A DNA stretch of 64,000 nucleotides from Blepharisma stoltei (GCA_914767885.1 CAJZBQ010000053.1:248001-312000), one strand, 5' to 3'. Positions 30,444-42,203 are shown, numbered from the stretch's first letter. The notes: a model not told the origin generated them from the letters alone. Translations and numbers: made by a program.

Positions 30444-33400
30444 TTAAATTCTTAAAAAAGATGATCTTTTACTTGAATCTGGAGATCTTACTTCCCCCCC
30501 CCTCCTTGAGCGAACAAAAAATTGAGTTCGATCAAAGGGGGGGTTAATTTTTGTTTTTGAAATTTAAAAAAAAATTCCAATTGAAAATGAAAGCTGTTAA
30601 AAATTAAGGAATCAGCAAGAGATCTCATTATATAATTATCACTTATATATGAAAATATTTGCTTCATAAAACATTTTTTTGTTCGCCCACGGAGGGTGGT
30701 TTTTACGATATTTTTCAATATTTTTTACTCGCTCACAAGTGGATGAGGATTTAGTGCTTTTATTGGGATAATATTTGAAATATTTTGCATTTTAACGAGT
30801 CTCTTTCTTTCTCATCTCAAAAATGGGATATAAAACCCAAAATATAGTATGATTGTAACAACAGCATAGATAGCAAGAGTAATGATAATATAGCCTAGTT
30901 GTGTCTGTATTTGAGCTTGCGATTCATCATCAGCTAAGGAAATTAGAGTTTCATATTCATTGCTCAAATCAATAGAAGTAAATACAAACTGAAATCATAT
31001 TGAAAGCAGGTCTAACACACCTATATCTATAGAATAAGAAAGATAATAAGCATCAAAAGCCATCATGTCTCCAGCTGAATAAGCGCCATATGAAAGTATG
31101 GGATTTACTCATGGATGGCGCTATTTTGGCCTTGATTTTCCCACCTGGAAAATTTTTTGGTTTGACCAAACCATATGGTACTGGTCTAACCAAAAAATTT
31201 CCCAGTGGGAAAATCAAGGCCAAAATAGCGCCATCCACAGGAAATTGCAATACATTATTGCTCGAATTTATTTCTTCATAAAAATTTGATATATAATCAG
31301 AAGTTAAAAGTTTAACATAATCATGATCTCTCAGCTGCTTTTTCGAGTAATTTATTTGTGACATTATTTGCTTAAAGTTGATATTCGCATTTTTAAATGC
31401 GTAGTTTGATGGAAAATACATAACTAAAGATCTATTTATTAATCCTGCAGAAATTTCACTTGATCAGGCAGCCAATCCTTTATGCAGCAATTGCATATTG
31501 ATCAATTCCCTTATAAGTTTTGGTCTCAAAGAGAGCAATTCTGTGCAGTTTTCATATAAATAAAGCAAATTGAATAAAAAGAAGAAAAAAGAAATTGCAA
31601 AATAGATTAGCACTTTTCAGCTGGATTTCCAGCGCTTTTTGAATTTTGCCTCCTTGCTCATTGAGCTAGTCGCTGAATTAGAATAAATACTCTCAATTTG
31701 CCCATGGATACTTGCAAGTCGATCTGAGCATGCTTGTCTTAAATCAAAGTAAAACTCGTATGCTTTTTGCTTGATATAGTTTCAGAAAATATTTTTCATC
31801 TTATCAATCGAAAAATAAAACGGAAGCATAGCAACAGTGCATACGCAAAGGACGCCAAATCCCAATCCTGACAGTAAATAAATTTTTGCTGCTAAATCAT
31901 TTATATTTGATACTTCACAGTCAATCAGTTCATAAAGAGAGCTATTGCAATAGTGAAAAGCATTCCCAAAGCCATTTAGATAAAAAAATTTACCACTCTC
32001 GTCAATACTTTGTGAGGACTTAAAGTTTGCAATAAATTCATTTCCATGGTTAATAAACTCTTCCAAGGTATTCATAAGGTTCATCTTCTGCAGATAAATT
32101 CCATCATCAGTACTTCAAACATCGAGAAGAGACCCAATAAAAATTTCTTGGCTATTGCATGATCTCCAGTTTGCTAGATTTGATGAGAGTTTTAGATGCA
32201 TATCTTTAAGAACGTCGAGCTGCAAAACGAATTCTGAAGTAAACCGATTTATTAAGTCCTAAGAGTATTTAATAATTATTTTTACAGCAAAAAATTGAAT
32301 TAATTCCAATTTTTAATCTTTTGATTTTTTGGTCAGGAAAAAGTCCATAACTTACTTGAAGGCTTCTTGCAAAATAGTCTATAAACAAGAAAGTTTTACC
32401 TAATTTCCCCAAAGTCAGAGGAATGCTTAAATCGCTGGCGGAGTTCACTTCTGCTGCTGTGTAAATTAAAACGACCAGATTAGTCACAAGCACAGCCGTC
32501 ATCTAAATAACGATTACAGAAATAATCAAAGTCCAATTGAAGATCTTAACAGATTTCGCAATTTTATCCATAATTCTCTTAAGTATCCTTTCATGGCTGA
32601 AGCTTGCAGAGCTGAGCGAATGTACAATTGATTTTTCATCTTCTCATTTATCAGTAGAGTTTTCTGAGATTTCGATAGTATCGCCTATGCTTGCTTGAGA
32701 GACGTCTTCTTGAGCCTTAATGCTGGTATATCGTCTTATTTTGGATTCTTGGATTGATCTGCTTCTCAAAGCTTCTATAGTTTCATCTGAAGTGAAAGAG
32801 ATATTTACCCTCAAAGGGAGAGGAGAATCTAAATCCATTCTTTTGATTTTCCTTGATTCTTGGATTTCTTCAACTTCTCCATGCTTCCACGACTGTATTT
32901 CTATAGGATCATTTATTAATAGCACGTAGCTCAGGTGAGTTGACCCAATAATTCGATAGCAAGAAATTAAATAAGTGTCTTGGCCTTGATTTGTAAGCTT
33001 ATAAGGTACAAAAGGAAGTAAAATAATCCTACGCAAATCAGGAAAAAGGTTGGTCAGCTTCATGCCTTTCAATTCCGCTATCTTTCTTCCAGTGAATTTT
33101 GTGAATTGCATAGAATATGCATAGATCTCTCCGCTGCTGTTAATCAATGCTATTTGATGAGTTGTAGGTCTTTCACGAAAAATGCATACCAGTGTGAGAG
33201 AGTGGGAAATTGAAGTAATTGAGACTCTTGCATTGCATTCAACGATATAATTATTAGGCATTTTTATATATATGCTAGTTGGGAGTTCTATTTCTGATCT
33301 ATTTGACATATGCAAGAAGTCATACATTTGCTTGTTGAAATCTTTATCAAATGGTTCAGGAATATACGATGAAATATCACTTCCTATCAAATTGTCAACG

Positions 33401-36116
33401 GATTGTTTGAGTATTGCTGCAGCTCTAGAGTTCGCATAATGAATTTTACCTAGTGTTTGTTTATCCCAAGACACTAGAATCACGCCATTATTTTCATCAA
33501 AAAAGCTCAGCTTCTTATGGTCTTTTACTGAGCTTGTTAGAACTTTTTCCAATGAGGCTCTTTTATTGTTGAGAAATGACGATCTTTCAGTTTCAAATAA
33601 AATATTTTGCAAAAATGTGGAATATAAGACTAAGGCTTCCTTGCTGCGAGGGAAATTAGTGATCAGGTAGAAATACTCAGAATGAAGGAACTCTAAGTTG
33701 TTCGAGATCATGTGCAGCATACTGTCAAGTTTTTTTAGGTCTGGATCTAAAGAAACTAGTTCTCTTCAGAATTCTTTCAAAGCCATGCACATGTATTCAT
33801 CTTCCTTTTTTGCTTTTTGGATTTTATATAAGTAATGCAAAAACTGCGCGTTGTCAGTTAAGCCATGATCTTCGAGAGATTTCTGACAGAGGTAAGATTG
33901 GTATGAAGATTCTAAATTAATATTAGACTCTTTTCCTTTGCCAAGCTTCACTTTTGCTAAGGACTCATCGACTAAATTAAAGATACAATAATTTGTTTCC
34001 CATATTGCAAGCAGCTTATTTTTGTAGAGTTTTGTGCCTAAATAGCACTTGGCAAAGATTTTTATAATTTTTTCTTTGTCTTCTATATCTTGCTTTATCA
34101 GTGTTGCTCTCAATATCATTTCGAGCTGATAAGCAGTTTCTAAAGATTGTAAACTCATTGAAACCTTTCTTCTGCGCTTTTCATATAAATCTCATGTCTC
34201 ATGAATAATAAAGACACTTGATAAAGGAACAATAATTACTGATAATAAAACAATAGCCATTGCACTATCAATAATTCTTCCAAATAAGAACATAAATGAT
34301 ACCAAAAAAATAATCCAAAATTTTGTTGAGGCAACACAGTTGCTAAATGGTGAAAAATAAGGCAAGTAACGAATGACTTGGACAATCATATAGCTTGAAT
34401 ATATTAATGAGACTACTTGAAAATAAGTTGTGTGCTTAAAAGCAAAAGTCCCATATAAGATAGACATAACAAAGGTATATATAATAGTAATATACTCGAT
34501 TTTGGAATGCGATCGAGATTCCAATACTTTAGAAGCTACTGAATGCCGAATATCTCCTGAAAATATAGATGTGCATATAATAAAGAAGAATGATAAGATG
34601 ATCAATGGTACTGCCAAAACTGCTGCCACTACATGATGCTCAATATCTTTTAAAGATACTTTACTGTTGTACTCAGATATAAAATCTTCATTTGTCAATT
34701 TATATTTCAAAGCAAATGTAAGAATAATAATTGTTGGTATTAAAAATAAATTTGATCACAAATAAATACTGATTTTAAAAGCCCTAACTTTCCACAATAA
34801 AATTTGCTAATAGCGTCTTTATTTTTATTAAAATTTTAATAGAGATTAAAAATATTATGCCTTGGTCCTTTTGGGCACAAGCACACGGATCTTATTGATG
34901 GCCAGTTCCTTATTCCAGACTTGGGAATACGAAGCTGGTCATCAGTATGGCCGTGCACTTGTGTCCAAAAAAGGCTTTCAAAATAATTATTATCAGGAAG
35001 TAAGTATAATTTTTGGAACTCTAATACAAAAATATATCAAAATTATAAGCATTATAGCGACTAAGATATTTGCCAGAATTATTACAATTGAAATATAAGT
35101 GCAAGCATCCATTATATCTAAAGCAGCGCATGAAGTATCGAGCCTTAAATATCCAATGTATTTTCATATCTTCATATGACCTTTCCAATTATAAATCGAT
35201 AAATCAGGCATTCAAAGTAAGCTTGTCAATTGAGCACAGGATAATTAAAATATGGCGTCTCCACCTAGCATGGCCTCCCGGCCATGCAGCTTCCGAGCAC
35301 ATATTTTAATTATATCCGGCAAGGTTTTACTAACCCAGAAATGGACAGCAATGCTAGGTAAGCAATTCTGGTACTGTACAGAGCCTAGCCCTCAGTCCAA
35401 ATTCAGGATTAGGTTTTACCTCGAAGGAAAGGAGGGGGTTCAGGTTTGGAAAGGGCAAGCTCAGCTGAGTCTACAGGGAGCACCTAGACCAATCGGGCAA
35501 GTGCCTAGCGTGAAACTGGGAGTTACGCCCCAGGACTTGAATTTTTCCTTTTTTGCCGAGAGGTCACCAGAAATTCCATTTTTTGGGATTTTTGTGTGCC
35601 AACTTCGTTTACACAAGCAGCTTGCCGCAGAAGTCCATAGCCCGCCCACTCAACACTCAAGCCGCAAGGAGAGGAGTAGACGTCCAGGTGAAATCTCACT
35701 TCAGAATACCAGGCCCATCAGGAGCTGAAGAAGGAGAAAGGCAGTGCTCGAGCTGATTCTTGGGCCAGCGAACCATTGCCCCAATTCGAACAAGGTGGAA
35801 CCGAAGACGGCGCAAAGCAGGTGAATCCCGCATTGGGATCCGTGGTGACTGCGTAATCAAAATGGCAGACGCCTTCTAATTTCTAAGTAAGTAAGTAAGT
35901 CAATTGAGCACAGAAAACTAGGTTTACTATGACCACCTTAAGTTTCTCGTAGATTGAGGTATTTTCTTTTGGCGTTTTTATAAAATAAACAATTCTAAAG
36001 AGCTCAAAAAAAGAATTGGCTATGTCAGTAAAAAAATTAGCCTCCAACGGTGGTTTTGTATTATTTAAAGAATCCTCATTTTCTTCATTCTCGTTCCTAT
36101 GATTGTAAAAAGACAT
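30444..36116 (-). CDS. Large PAS-domain multi-pass membrane protein (tiny-macrocysts/TmcB-like)
   Basis: The start is ATG at 36114-36116 (MSFYNHRNENEENED), and the product is about 1450 residues after removing inserts at 30491-30753, 31109-31238, about 34800-35006 and 35240-35913 and an intron at 32503-32517. The N-terminal part has several membrane helices. It is followed by a helical region, then a PAS domain near 33150-33500 (LGKIHYANSRAAAILKQ and GSDISSYIPEP), and C-terminal helices including a final one (TLAIYAVVTIILYFGFYIPF). This order matches the TmcB-like PAS proteins abundant in ciliates; their role is poorly known and sensory or mechanosensory functions have been proposed. One junction near 32250-32290 remains unresolved: frames differ and neither GT-AG nor a matching TA pair fits. 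Confidence 0.8.
30491..30753. mobile_element. Degenerate family-1 MITE/IES near the 3-prime end of the PAS gene
   Basis: TA-flanked (30489-30490 and 30752-30753). The left end contains a C run and CTCCTTGAGCGAACAAAA; the right end is CTCGCTCACAAGTGGATGAG. Excision gives the C-terminus IPIKALRSPDSSKRSS and the TAA at 30444. Confidence 0.8.
31109..31238. mobile_element. Near-perfect hairpin MITE/IES (130 bp)
   Basis: Two arms of about 60 bp (GGATGGCGCTATTTTGGCC and its complement) make an almost perfect foldback. It lies in the PAS gene. The frame requires joining QFPV to NPILSYGAYSAGD, and the only direct repeat that does so is AC (31107-31108 and 31237-31238), not TA. Confidence 0.85.
32503..32517 (-). 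other. 15-nt intron in the PAS gene
   Basis: On the minus strand GTAATCGTTATTTAG. It removes an in-frame TAG and joins WTLIIS to MTAVLVTNL within a membrane helix. Confidence 0.85.
34800..35006. mobile_element. Insert with the small inverted-repeat element (copy 2 of 2)
   Basis: The core at about 34857-34976 has ends CCTTTTGGGCACAAGCACAC and, inverted, CCTTTTTTGGACACAAG, and matches 5336-5471. The flanking coding frames contain stops up to the element. A TA-to-TA junction (34798-34799 and 35005-35006) gives KII-LWKVRAF, but this boundary is a best guess. Confidence 0.6.
35240..35913 (+). mobile_element. Retroposon 5 in the PAS gene
   Basis: An exact 15-bp duplication GTCAATTGAGCACAG lies at 35225-35239 and 35899-35913. 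The start is ATAATTAAAATATGGC, with an inverted partner GCACATATTTTAATTAT 40 bp on. The end is GACGCCTTCTAATT then a tandem AAGT tail. Removing 674 bp joins VFCAQLT to SLLWMPDLSIYNW. ORFs inside it (such as 35252-35728) are not genes. Confidence 0.9.
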
Positions 36117-36687
36117 TTTGGATATATAATTAAGAAATAAAGAAAACTATTGATTTTCAATGAGACTTAAATTCAGGTATATCAATTTTAAAGTTTTTAA
36201 GAAATATAAAAATATTATATGGTGTGGAAGAGTTGATGGCAAATTAATTGGTTAATTAAGTCATAAATAAATTATCTAACTTTAAAAGAAAGAAAATTTT
36301 TGGTGAGCAATGGAAGATAAAGATTTGCTAAGCGTAAGATTTGTCCAGTAAATTATTTTAAATTATTATTTCGGGCTAGTTTTTTTTTGATTGTCATCTG
36401 AATCGACTCTTCAGAACTTTATCAAACGAATTTTTGCCCTCATAGGGTTCATGATCTCTTCTGGCTCGACTTTGGGGATACAATAAATATGTGAAAATAG
36501 CTTTTACCTCCAACTATTTGATATTAAAAGTAAAACGTTAATTTGCTATTCTTGGATACCATTTTAAGATAATTTTTTTGTAGTTGCCACAAGTAGCTAA
36601 TCTTGAACGTAATAATAAGGGTAAAGAGAGCAAGTAAAAGAATTAATTAATTATATTGCATTGATATATAGCTTCGCTAATATATTA
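36117..36687. other. Intergenic region upstream of the PAS gene
   Basis: AT-rich with scattered short polypyrimidine runs. I find no gene or repeat here; it presumably holds the promoter for the minus-strand gene. Confidence 0.4.
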
Positions 36688-37109
36688 TGACGCAATAATA
36701 ATGGCATCATCGGAATTAGTTCTCTCCAAGAGCTTTCCATCCTTAGCGATTTTATTCATTTTTCCCAGTGACCCTATTCAGTAATATGGGGAAGGTACAT
36801 CCAGAGGTTTGAATTGCGATACTTCGGTTTTAGGAGGCATTGGGTTTATCTGCCTGTCTCTTACAGATAAGGAGACTCATAGATGGATTGCACGCTAGAG
36901 ACAGGCAACAGCAAGGGAAGAAAGTCTCCATGAAAATTCTCTGGCCCTAATGTGAGCCATTTGATGAAAACTTCATATCTTAGCCTGATGTAAATGGTTG
37001 ATGAGAAGATTGCCATGATGTTACTAGTTTTGAGATTAAAGGCGGGCCCAGATATACCTAAAATCCTGCTAAAGAGAGGAATCGCTAAAAAACTAGAGTT
37101 AATATATTA
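36688..37109 (+). mobile_element. Retroposon 6, intergenic
   Basis: Direct repeats TAATATATTA (36678-36687 and 37100-37109). It begins near CAATAATAATGGCATCATCG and has GC-richer sequence than its surroundings. No tandem tail is clear. Confidence 0.55.
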
Positions 37110-37757
37110 CACAGTTTCATAAAATATATCCTCTCTCTGCATATTTAGATTGAGATCACTCTGAGTGGCTTGAAATATTAATTTTCAATGCTTTGAATTC
37201 TAATTTCAGCTTATATTATGATCGTTTGAAATTTCTTAATTAGATATGCTAACTCCTCCTTGATGAACGACTAGATTTTTTTTTCTCGCCAACAAGACTA
37301 AATTAAATGCATATAAAAAAGGTTTTTCGAATATTAAAAAAATTCAAATTTTAAATATTTGAAATAAAAAATCTAAATTGTTTATTTTTACTATTAAAAT
37401 TTAATATAATTAGTTGAAATTGATTTTTATAATCATTATTATATTTTAAAGTATAAAAGTTGTCCCCGCAAATACCAGGTTATAACTGAATAAAAATAAT
37501 AAATAAATATTTTATAAAATTTTTTTTCTTACTAAGAAGGGATGCAATTTTACCAAACAGCGTGCTCACTTACCAAGGAGTTAGAGAACTAGTATATTAT
37601 CTCATCATCAGATTTAAATTTATATATCATTAATAATAGCTCCAAATGATATTAAATTAACTTTTTTATATTTAATAGCCGTGTCTTATAAATTCAATTA
37701 AGTAATCGATATAAATTGTTAGTAATTAATATTGCAGAGATAAAATTATTATCATTT
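37110..37757. other. Intergenic region with a degenerate family-1 MITE (about 37252-37583)
   Basis: The left end CTAACTCCTCCTTGATGAAC and right end TACCAAGGAGTTAG are recognisable and TA-flanked, but the interior has decayed. The rest is AT-rich and without a recognisable gene. Confidence 0.5.
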
Positions 37758-39679
37758 TTATTGAGCGTCTTCCAGTCATTGTCGGATAATTTTAGCATGC
37801 TTTATTATGAATTGAATATCATTTTTTATCAAGCCTTTAATTTTCATTATTTCTGTCTTACTTTCTCTTTCATTCTCTTTTATTTTGTTTTTCAAATTTC
37901 CTATTTCATCATCAATAACTTCGATTTCTTCTTGTGATATAATAAATTCCCTTCTCAGTAAATCAATTTCTTCTTGAACATTTTCACACTCTTTCCCTAA
38001 TTTTATCGAATCTAATTGTTCAATATTTTTGGAATAATAAAATGGCATTCGGTTCGAGAGAAATTAGCTTTGCTAATTTTCTCTCCCTCATGGAATTTTA
38101 TTATTAGGGTTAGGTTTTCACTCGCGAACTTCTGGACAGCAATAGCGGTTTAACTTTGGGGATCACCAAAGGAACCACTCCTCAGTCCACTCAAGATCTC
38201 GGGCTTTTACCTCTCAGCGCATCCCCACGGGAGGATGACCCTTAGGCGGAACACGCGCAGGAGCTGAGTCGAGCGACAAGGGCGACGGCAACGCGCCGGG
38301 TGAGACGTGCAGCAAGGCCGGTGAAGCAGGAGTTGATAGAAGGCTTGGACGGGGCTGACCCGTGCCAAAGATGGCTCGCCTACGTCATCAGTTTTGCCAT
38401 AGGCCCTTTTGGACTGCGGCACTAGACACCTTAAACACCAGATAATTAAGTAAGTAAGTAAGTAAGTTCAATATTTTTGAGCTTTGCCAATTCTTCTTGC
38501 TTTTTTTGGAGCTCTTGATAAACAATTTCATTTTGTTCGGACAGAGTTTTATACTTATTTTCATATTCTAATTGGATTTTGTTTAAATTGCTGCAAACTA
38601 ATTCATCAACTGCTGGCGACATTAATTTCCTTTCCAAGGCATACCAACTATTTTTAATTTTAGTTTCCAATTTTCTCTTTTTTTCTCCTTCATTTCCAAA
38701 TTGTTTTAGCTCAAGGTCAAACGATTTTTCAGAGTTTTGCAATTCCGCTTCCCTTTGCTTTAAAATCACGTCATAATTGCTTTGGAACTCTCTTTCTAAG
38801 TCCTTAATTTTCGCCTCATATGCTAATCTTCTTTTGTTATAATTTCTTGAGCTTTCTTCTTGCAACTCAGTTCACTCTATTGCAAAATCCAATCTTAATT
38901 CATCGTTCAAAAATCGATCATAGTCTCGATAGCAAAAATCAGTAAAGAATTCATCAAAATCACCTAACTCCTCTCTCCAATGTGAGCGAACAAAAAAAAT
39001 TTTGTTCGCTCATAAAGGGGGTTAATTTTTTTTCTTCAAAATTTAAAAAATTTGTAAAAAATTGAAATTAAAAATTAATTTAGTTTAAAATTTATATTTT
39101 AAAGGGATTTTTTTAAAATTAAACAGAATTAGCTAGAAATTTCATGAAACTAATCATCATTTATATATCAAAAAAAAAAATCGCTCACGGAGGGTGGATT
39201 TTACCAAAAAAATAGATTTTTCTAATGGATTTATTCGCTCACGGAGGAGGATAGTAAGTCCCTTATTTCCTCAGACTGTGACGTACATTTGAGTTGGTTT
39301 ACAATCCAATTTAATAATGATAGCAAATGTGGCCACCAATTTACCCCGCCAGTGAACATCTGATGAGATATGGCATAGGGGTAGCCAAGCCATTTGAGAA
39401 AGTCAATTAAACCTCTCTCAGTTATTGATAAATAGCTTTCATCAGTTCTCGAACATATAAAGCGGGTGACTTGTCAAAATAATTTTAAGTCTGGGGTCAA
39501 AAGTAATTGCAATGATATTGGGAATGGAGATTCATTAAGGACAAGAAACTCTATTATATTTTTGCCACATAAATTTTGATACTCTTTGTCATTCACATAC
39601 TTGTTGTCTTTGGCTTTAAAAGCATTTACGCTTGAAGCTCCCTGTTTGTTCAATTTATCCTGATTCAATTTTTATCCAT
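37758..39679 (-). CDS. NDC80: NDC80/HEC1-like outer-kinetochore protein
   Basis: After removing a retroposon (38032-38479) and a MITE (38967-39256) the gene encodes roughly 390 residues. The N-terminal half is the NDC80 calponin-homology-type domain: an ICSRTDESY stretch, then FLKWLGYPYAISHQMF and NWWPHLLSLLNWIV, which correspond to the LGYPFALSK and TWPH..ALVWLI segments of the family. The rest is coiled coil to a TAA at 37758. NDC80 binds microtubules at kinetochores. The protein is shorter than animal or yeast NDC80 (about 640-690). The 5-prime end is unresolved: the long frame starts at a TTG, and the nearby ATG at 39677-39679 is in another frame, so an intron or IES is missed there. Confidence 0.8.
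38032..38479 (+). mobile_element. Retroposon 7 in NDC80
   Basis: Direct repeats GTTCAATATTTTTG at 38018-38031 and 38466-38479. It starts AATAATAAAATGGCATTCGG and has a tandem AAGT tail. It is the same subfamily as the element at 55500-55935 (inverted there), sharing GGCACTAGACACCTTAAA near the tail. Removal joins AKLKNIE to QLDSIKLGK. Confidence 0.9.
38967..39256. mobile_element. Family-1 MITE/IES in NDC80
   Basis: TA-flanked (38965-38966 and 39255-39256), with ends CTCCTCTCTCCAATGTGAGC and CGCTCACGGAGGAGGATAG. Excision joins EEIRDL to GDFDEFF in frame. Confidence 0.85.
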
Positions 39680-40084
39680 TTTGCATATTTAGGTTATTTT
39701 TTCTATATTCCAGCAAATCAATAGTCAATACTGCTGAATAGGCTATGATTTTACTTTTATTAAAAAGTGATTGCCTTGGTGTTTGACATAAGAGAACTTT
39801 CCTTATGAAACTTTAAACTGACTCCATCTCTTATAAGCACCAATTTTTTTTTACTCAAAGTAGGCTTTTTTTTTCCAAATTTTTCCAGCTTGCAAAATCG
39901 AAATGCAATCGAATTTATAAAACATACTAGAACGCGATATGTTTAAACTTAACAGAATCACATTAAAGCAGCATTAAAATAGCATTATTTAAATTAAAAA
40001 ACTTATGCTATCTCACTTGTGGTGGTTTCTCCAAAAATAGAATTTTTTTATATTTTTGCTTGTTCTCGATGCAGAGTATGTAAA
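39680..40084. other. Divergent intergenic region between NDC80 and the CDF gene
   Basis: AT-rich, with no identifiable repeat or RNA. It may contain the missed 5-prime exon boundary of NDC80. Confidence 0.4.
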
Positions 40085-41050
40085 ATGGAGCTAATGGCGA
40101 TCAAATCTCAGGATTCAATCATGACCCAAGAACAGAATGAGGAAGCAAATCTGACACGAATAGAAGAGCCCAGCAGTGATTACATTTCCAGCAGAGGAAG
40201 CTCGAAAAAGTACATTGGTCTATTTGCAATATGATTCATCCTTATCATCGTCGAATTAATTGGAGGAATTTATTCAAACTCCCTTTCAATCTATGCCTTT
40301 GCTGGAGCATTACTATTTAATTTCGTTGGGATTTGCCTCACCACAGTTCTATCTGGCACCGCTGAAAATGGAGACTCGTTATATATTACATATGGTTATC
40401 ACAGGGTAGAGATAATTGGATCTCTTTTAAACGTTATCTTCATATGGATACTAGTTTTTATTCTCACTTACAAAGGAATATTCAGAATTTGAAGAGACGA
40501 AATCAATGAAATCCACAATTTCACATGGATCGCTGTGATAGGACTTTTAGGTAATGTCATCATAAAGCTGCTCCAAAAAAAAGCTATTACGTTTCGCCCA
40601 AGTACAAGTTTTGATTTATGGCAAGGTGTGCTCGTCATCTTCACTTCTGTGCTTATCTTTCTTGACACAAAACTTAGCAGTGCTGACCCTATCTGCGCAA
40701 TTATCATAGGTATCATGCTTTTGTATCTCACAATCCCTATTACTAAGGAGTGCATTGAAATCTTGATGGAGAAAGTGCCAAGAGAAATAGATATTAATGA
40801 ACTTTATGAGGAACTAAAAGAAGTAAGATTTATTTAGATCACAGATGTCCTAGATGTTCATGATCTTCACGTTTGGAGCTTAACTTTCGGGAAATTTGCG
40901 ATGACCTGCCATTTGGCTACGTTTAACCCAGAGCGAGTTCTGGGGGAAGCTTCAAAGATCTGCACAGAGAAATTTGATATATTGCATTTAACTATTCAAA
41001 TCGAGACACCTGATGATAATTCAAAGTGTTTAAATCTATCATCCAGCTAA
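40085..41050 (+). CDS. Cation diffusion facilitator (ZnT)-family membrane protein lacking the canonical metal ligands
   Basis: 316 residues with one 15-nt intron (40823-40837). The CDF fold is clear: about six membrane helices, the TM3-region motif YGYHRVEIIGSLLNVIF, DPICAIIIGIMLLYLTIPI, then the cytoplasmic domain KVPREIDINELYEELKEITDVLDVHDLHVWSLT. In typical Zn transporters TM2 carries HxxxD and TM5 HxxxD (site A). Here the equivalent segments read SIYAFAGALLFNFVG and DLWQGVLVIFTSV, without those pairs. The H-rich loop is also absent. It may transport another substrate or act as a non-transporting partner in a heterodimer, as ZnT5/ZnT6 do. Confidence 0.85.
40823..40837 (+). other. 15-nt intron in the CDF gene
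   Basis: GTAAGATTTATTTAG. It removes an in-frame TAG and joins EELKE to ITDVLDVHDLHVW. Confidence 0.92.
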
Positions 41051-41316
41051 TAAATAAAATGTAATAGTGTCTATGATAAGGATTGAGTTAATTTAGTTAT
41101 GGAATTATATATTGCATATGAATAATTACTATTTTAAAATTCAGAAGCTTTAACTTTAAAAAATGGTGAATCATTGACTTTACCATGAAGAATAAATTAT
41201 TAGACTCGATAGGGACGAATTCGATATAGAAAATAGCATAAAAAATAAATGCAAATATAGCGATGCTCTGCTGCTAAAATTATTAAAGCATTTAGTTTTA
41301 AGGAAAAACTGCATTT

Positions 41317-42159
41317 TTAAAATAAAATACAGTCGCAACCTCTATCTTTGTCTTCTAAAGAATCTAACTTCAGTTTTGGAGGGATCGTTGAGATGAAATC
41401 TCCATCTTCATTTTCTCTGATACATAGCACTCTTAAAGTTTCTGTGTACAATTCTTCTATATCATTTTTTTCTTTTAGCTGCTCTTCACTTTCAATAAGA
41501 TGTTGCTCGAGTATATCTTCTCTATCTGTATTTGAAACATTAAGCTTAAACTCAATTGTATACTCGAATTTTCGGTTTTCCCTTGAATGAATTTTATTAA
41601 AAAATGGTTTTTCAACAGCCTTCAAATAATGTATATCTTCAATAACGCTCCAAAAATCAAACTCTTCTTCACCTACCAGTTCAGTATCCTCAAAAACTTT
41701 TATATTCGCATGATTCTTTAAATCAGTTTTGCAAGATCATTCTTCTCCGATTGCTACTTTAATATTTTGATCATTAATAGTAATGAGAAGATTTTGCGAT
41801 TCTCTTGCGTGCAATAATTTAAGATAAATTTCCGTTTCGCCAAATGATATTGTTTTAATTTTATTTAAAGTTTTGCGAATATCAATATTTTCTTGGAGAA
41901 CAGAGGCTCGTCTTATTTTATAGTTTTCCTTTTCATCCTTTTGAACCATAATTATTGCTGTAGTTTTTTCTGAAAATCGTTTGGATTTTTTATTAGAATC
42001 AAAAAGTAATTGAAGTAAGAGGCTGGTAACTTTTTCATTGCGGGTTGATTTTAGAAATCAAGAGTTATTTGGAAGTAAGCCACCTGGATGCTTTCTATTG
42101 CAATTCTCCAAAAGAACATTGAAAAGCTGCATGTGCTCACTTCTCTTTGTCTCCTCCAT
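41317..42159 (-). CDS. Unknown 280-residue protein with a possible CaaX box
   Basis: The ATG at 42157-42159 gives MEETKRSEHMQLFN; two TGA codons are Trp (NNSWFLK and GEEWSCK). The protein is charged and apparently soluble, with no membrane helix. It ends RGCDCILF, so the last four residues fit a CaaX prenylation box. I know no family for it. The DUF924 gene lies just upstream on the same strand, with 44 bp between its stop and this start. Confidence 0.7.
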
Positions 42160-42203
42160 AGTGTTTTAGATATTACTTTGGACATATTTACTTGGGTTTA
42201 ATA

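Noticed and set aside
31113..31236. Strong hairpin as a transcription terminator or a microRNA-type precursor.
   Set aside because: It lies inside an exon and its removal restores the reading frame, so a hairpin MITE is the simpler reading.
35252..35756. ORFs of 62-158 codons in GC-richer DNA (also 6859-7403, 12494-12754, 49916-50128) as genes.
   Set aside because: All lie within retroposons bounded by target duplications, occur on both strands and in several frames, and show no conserved domain.
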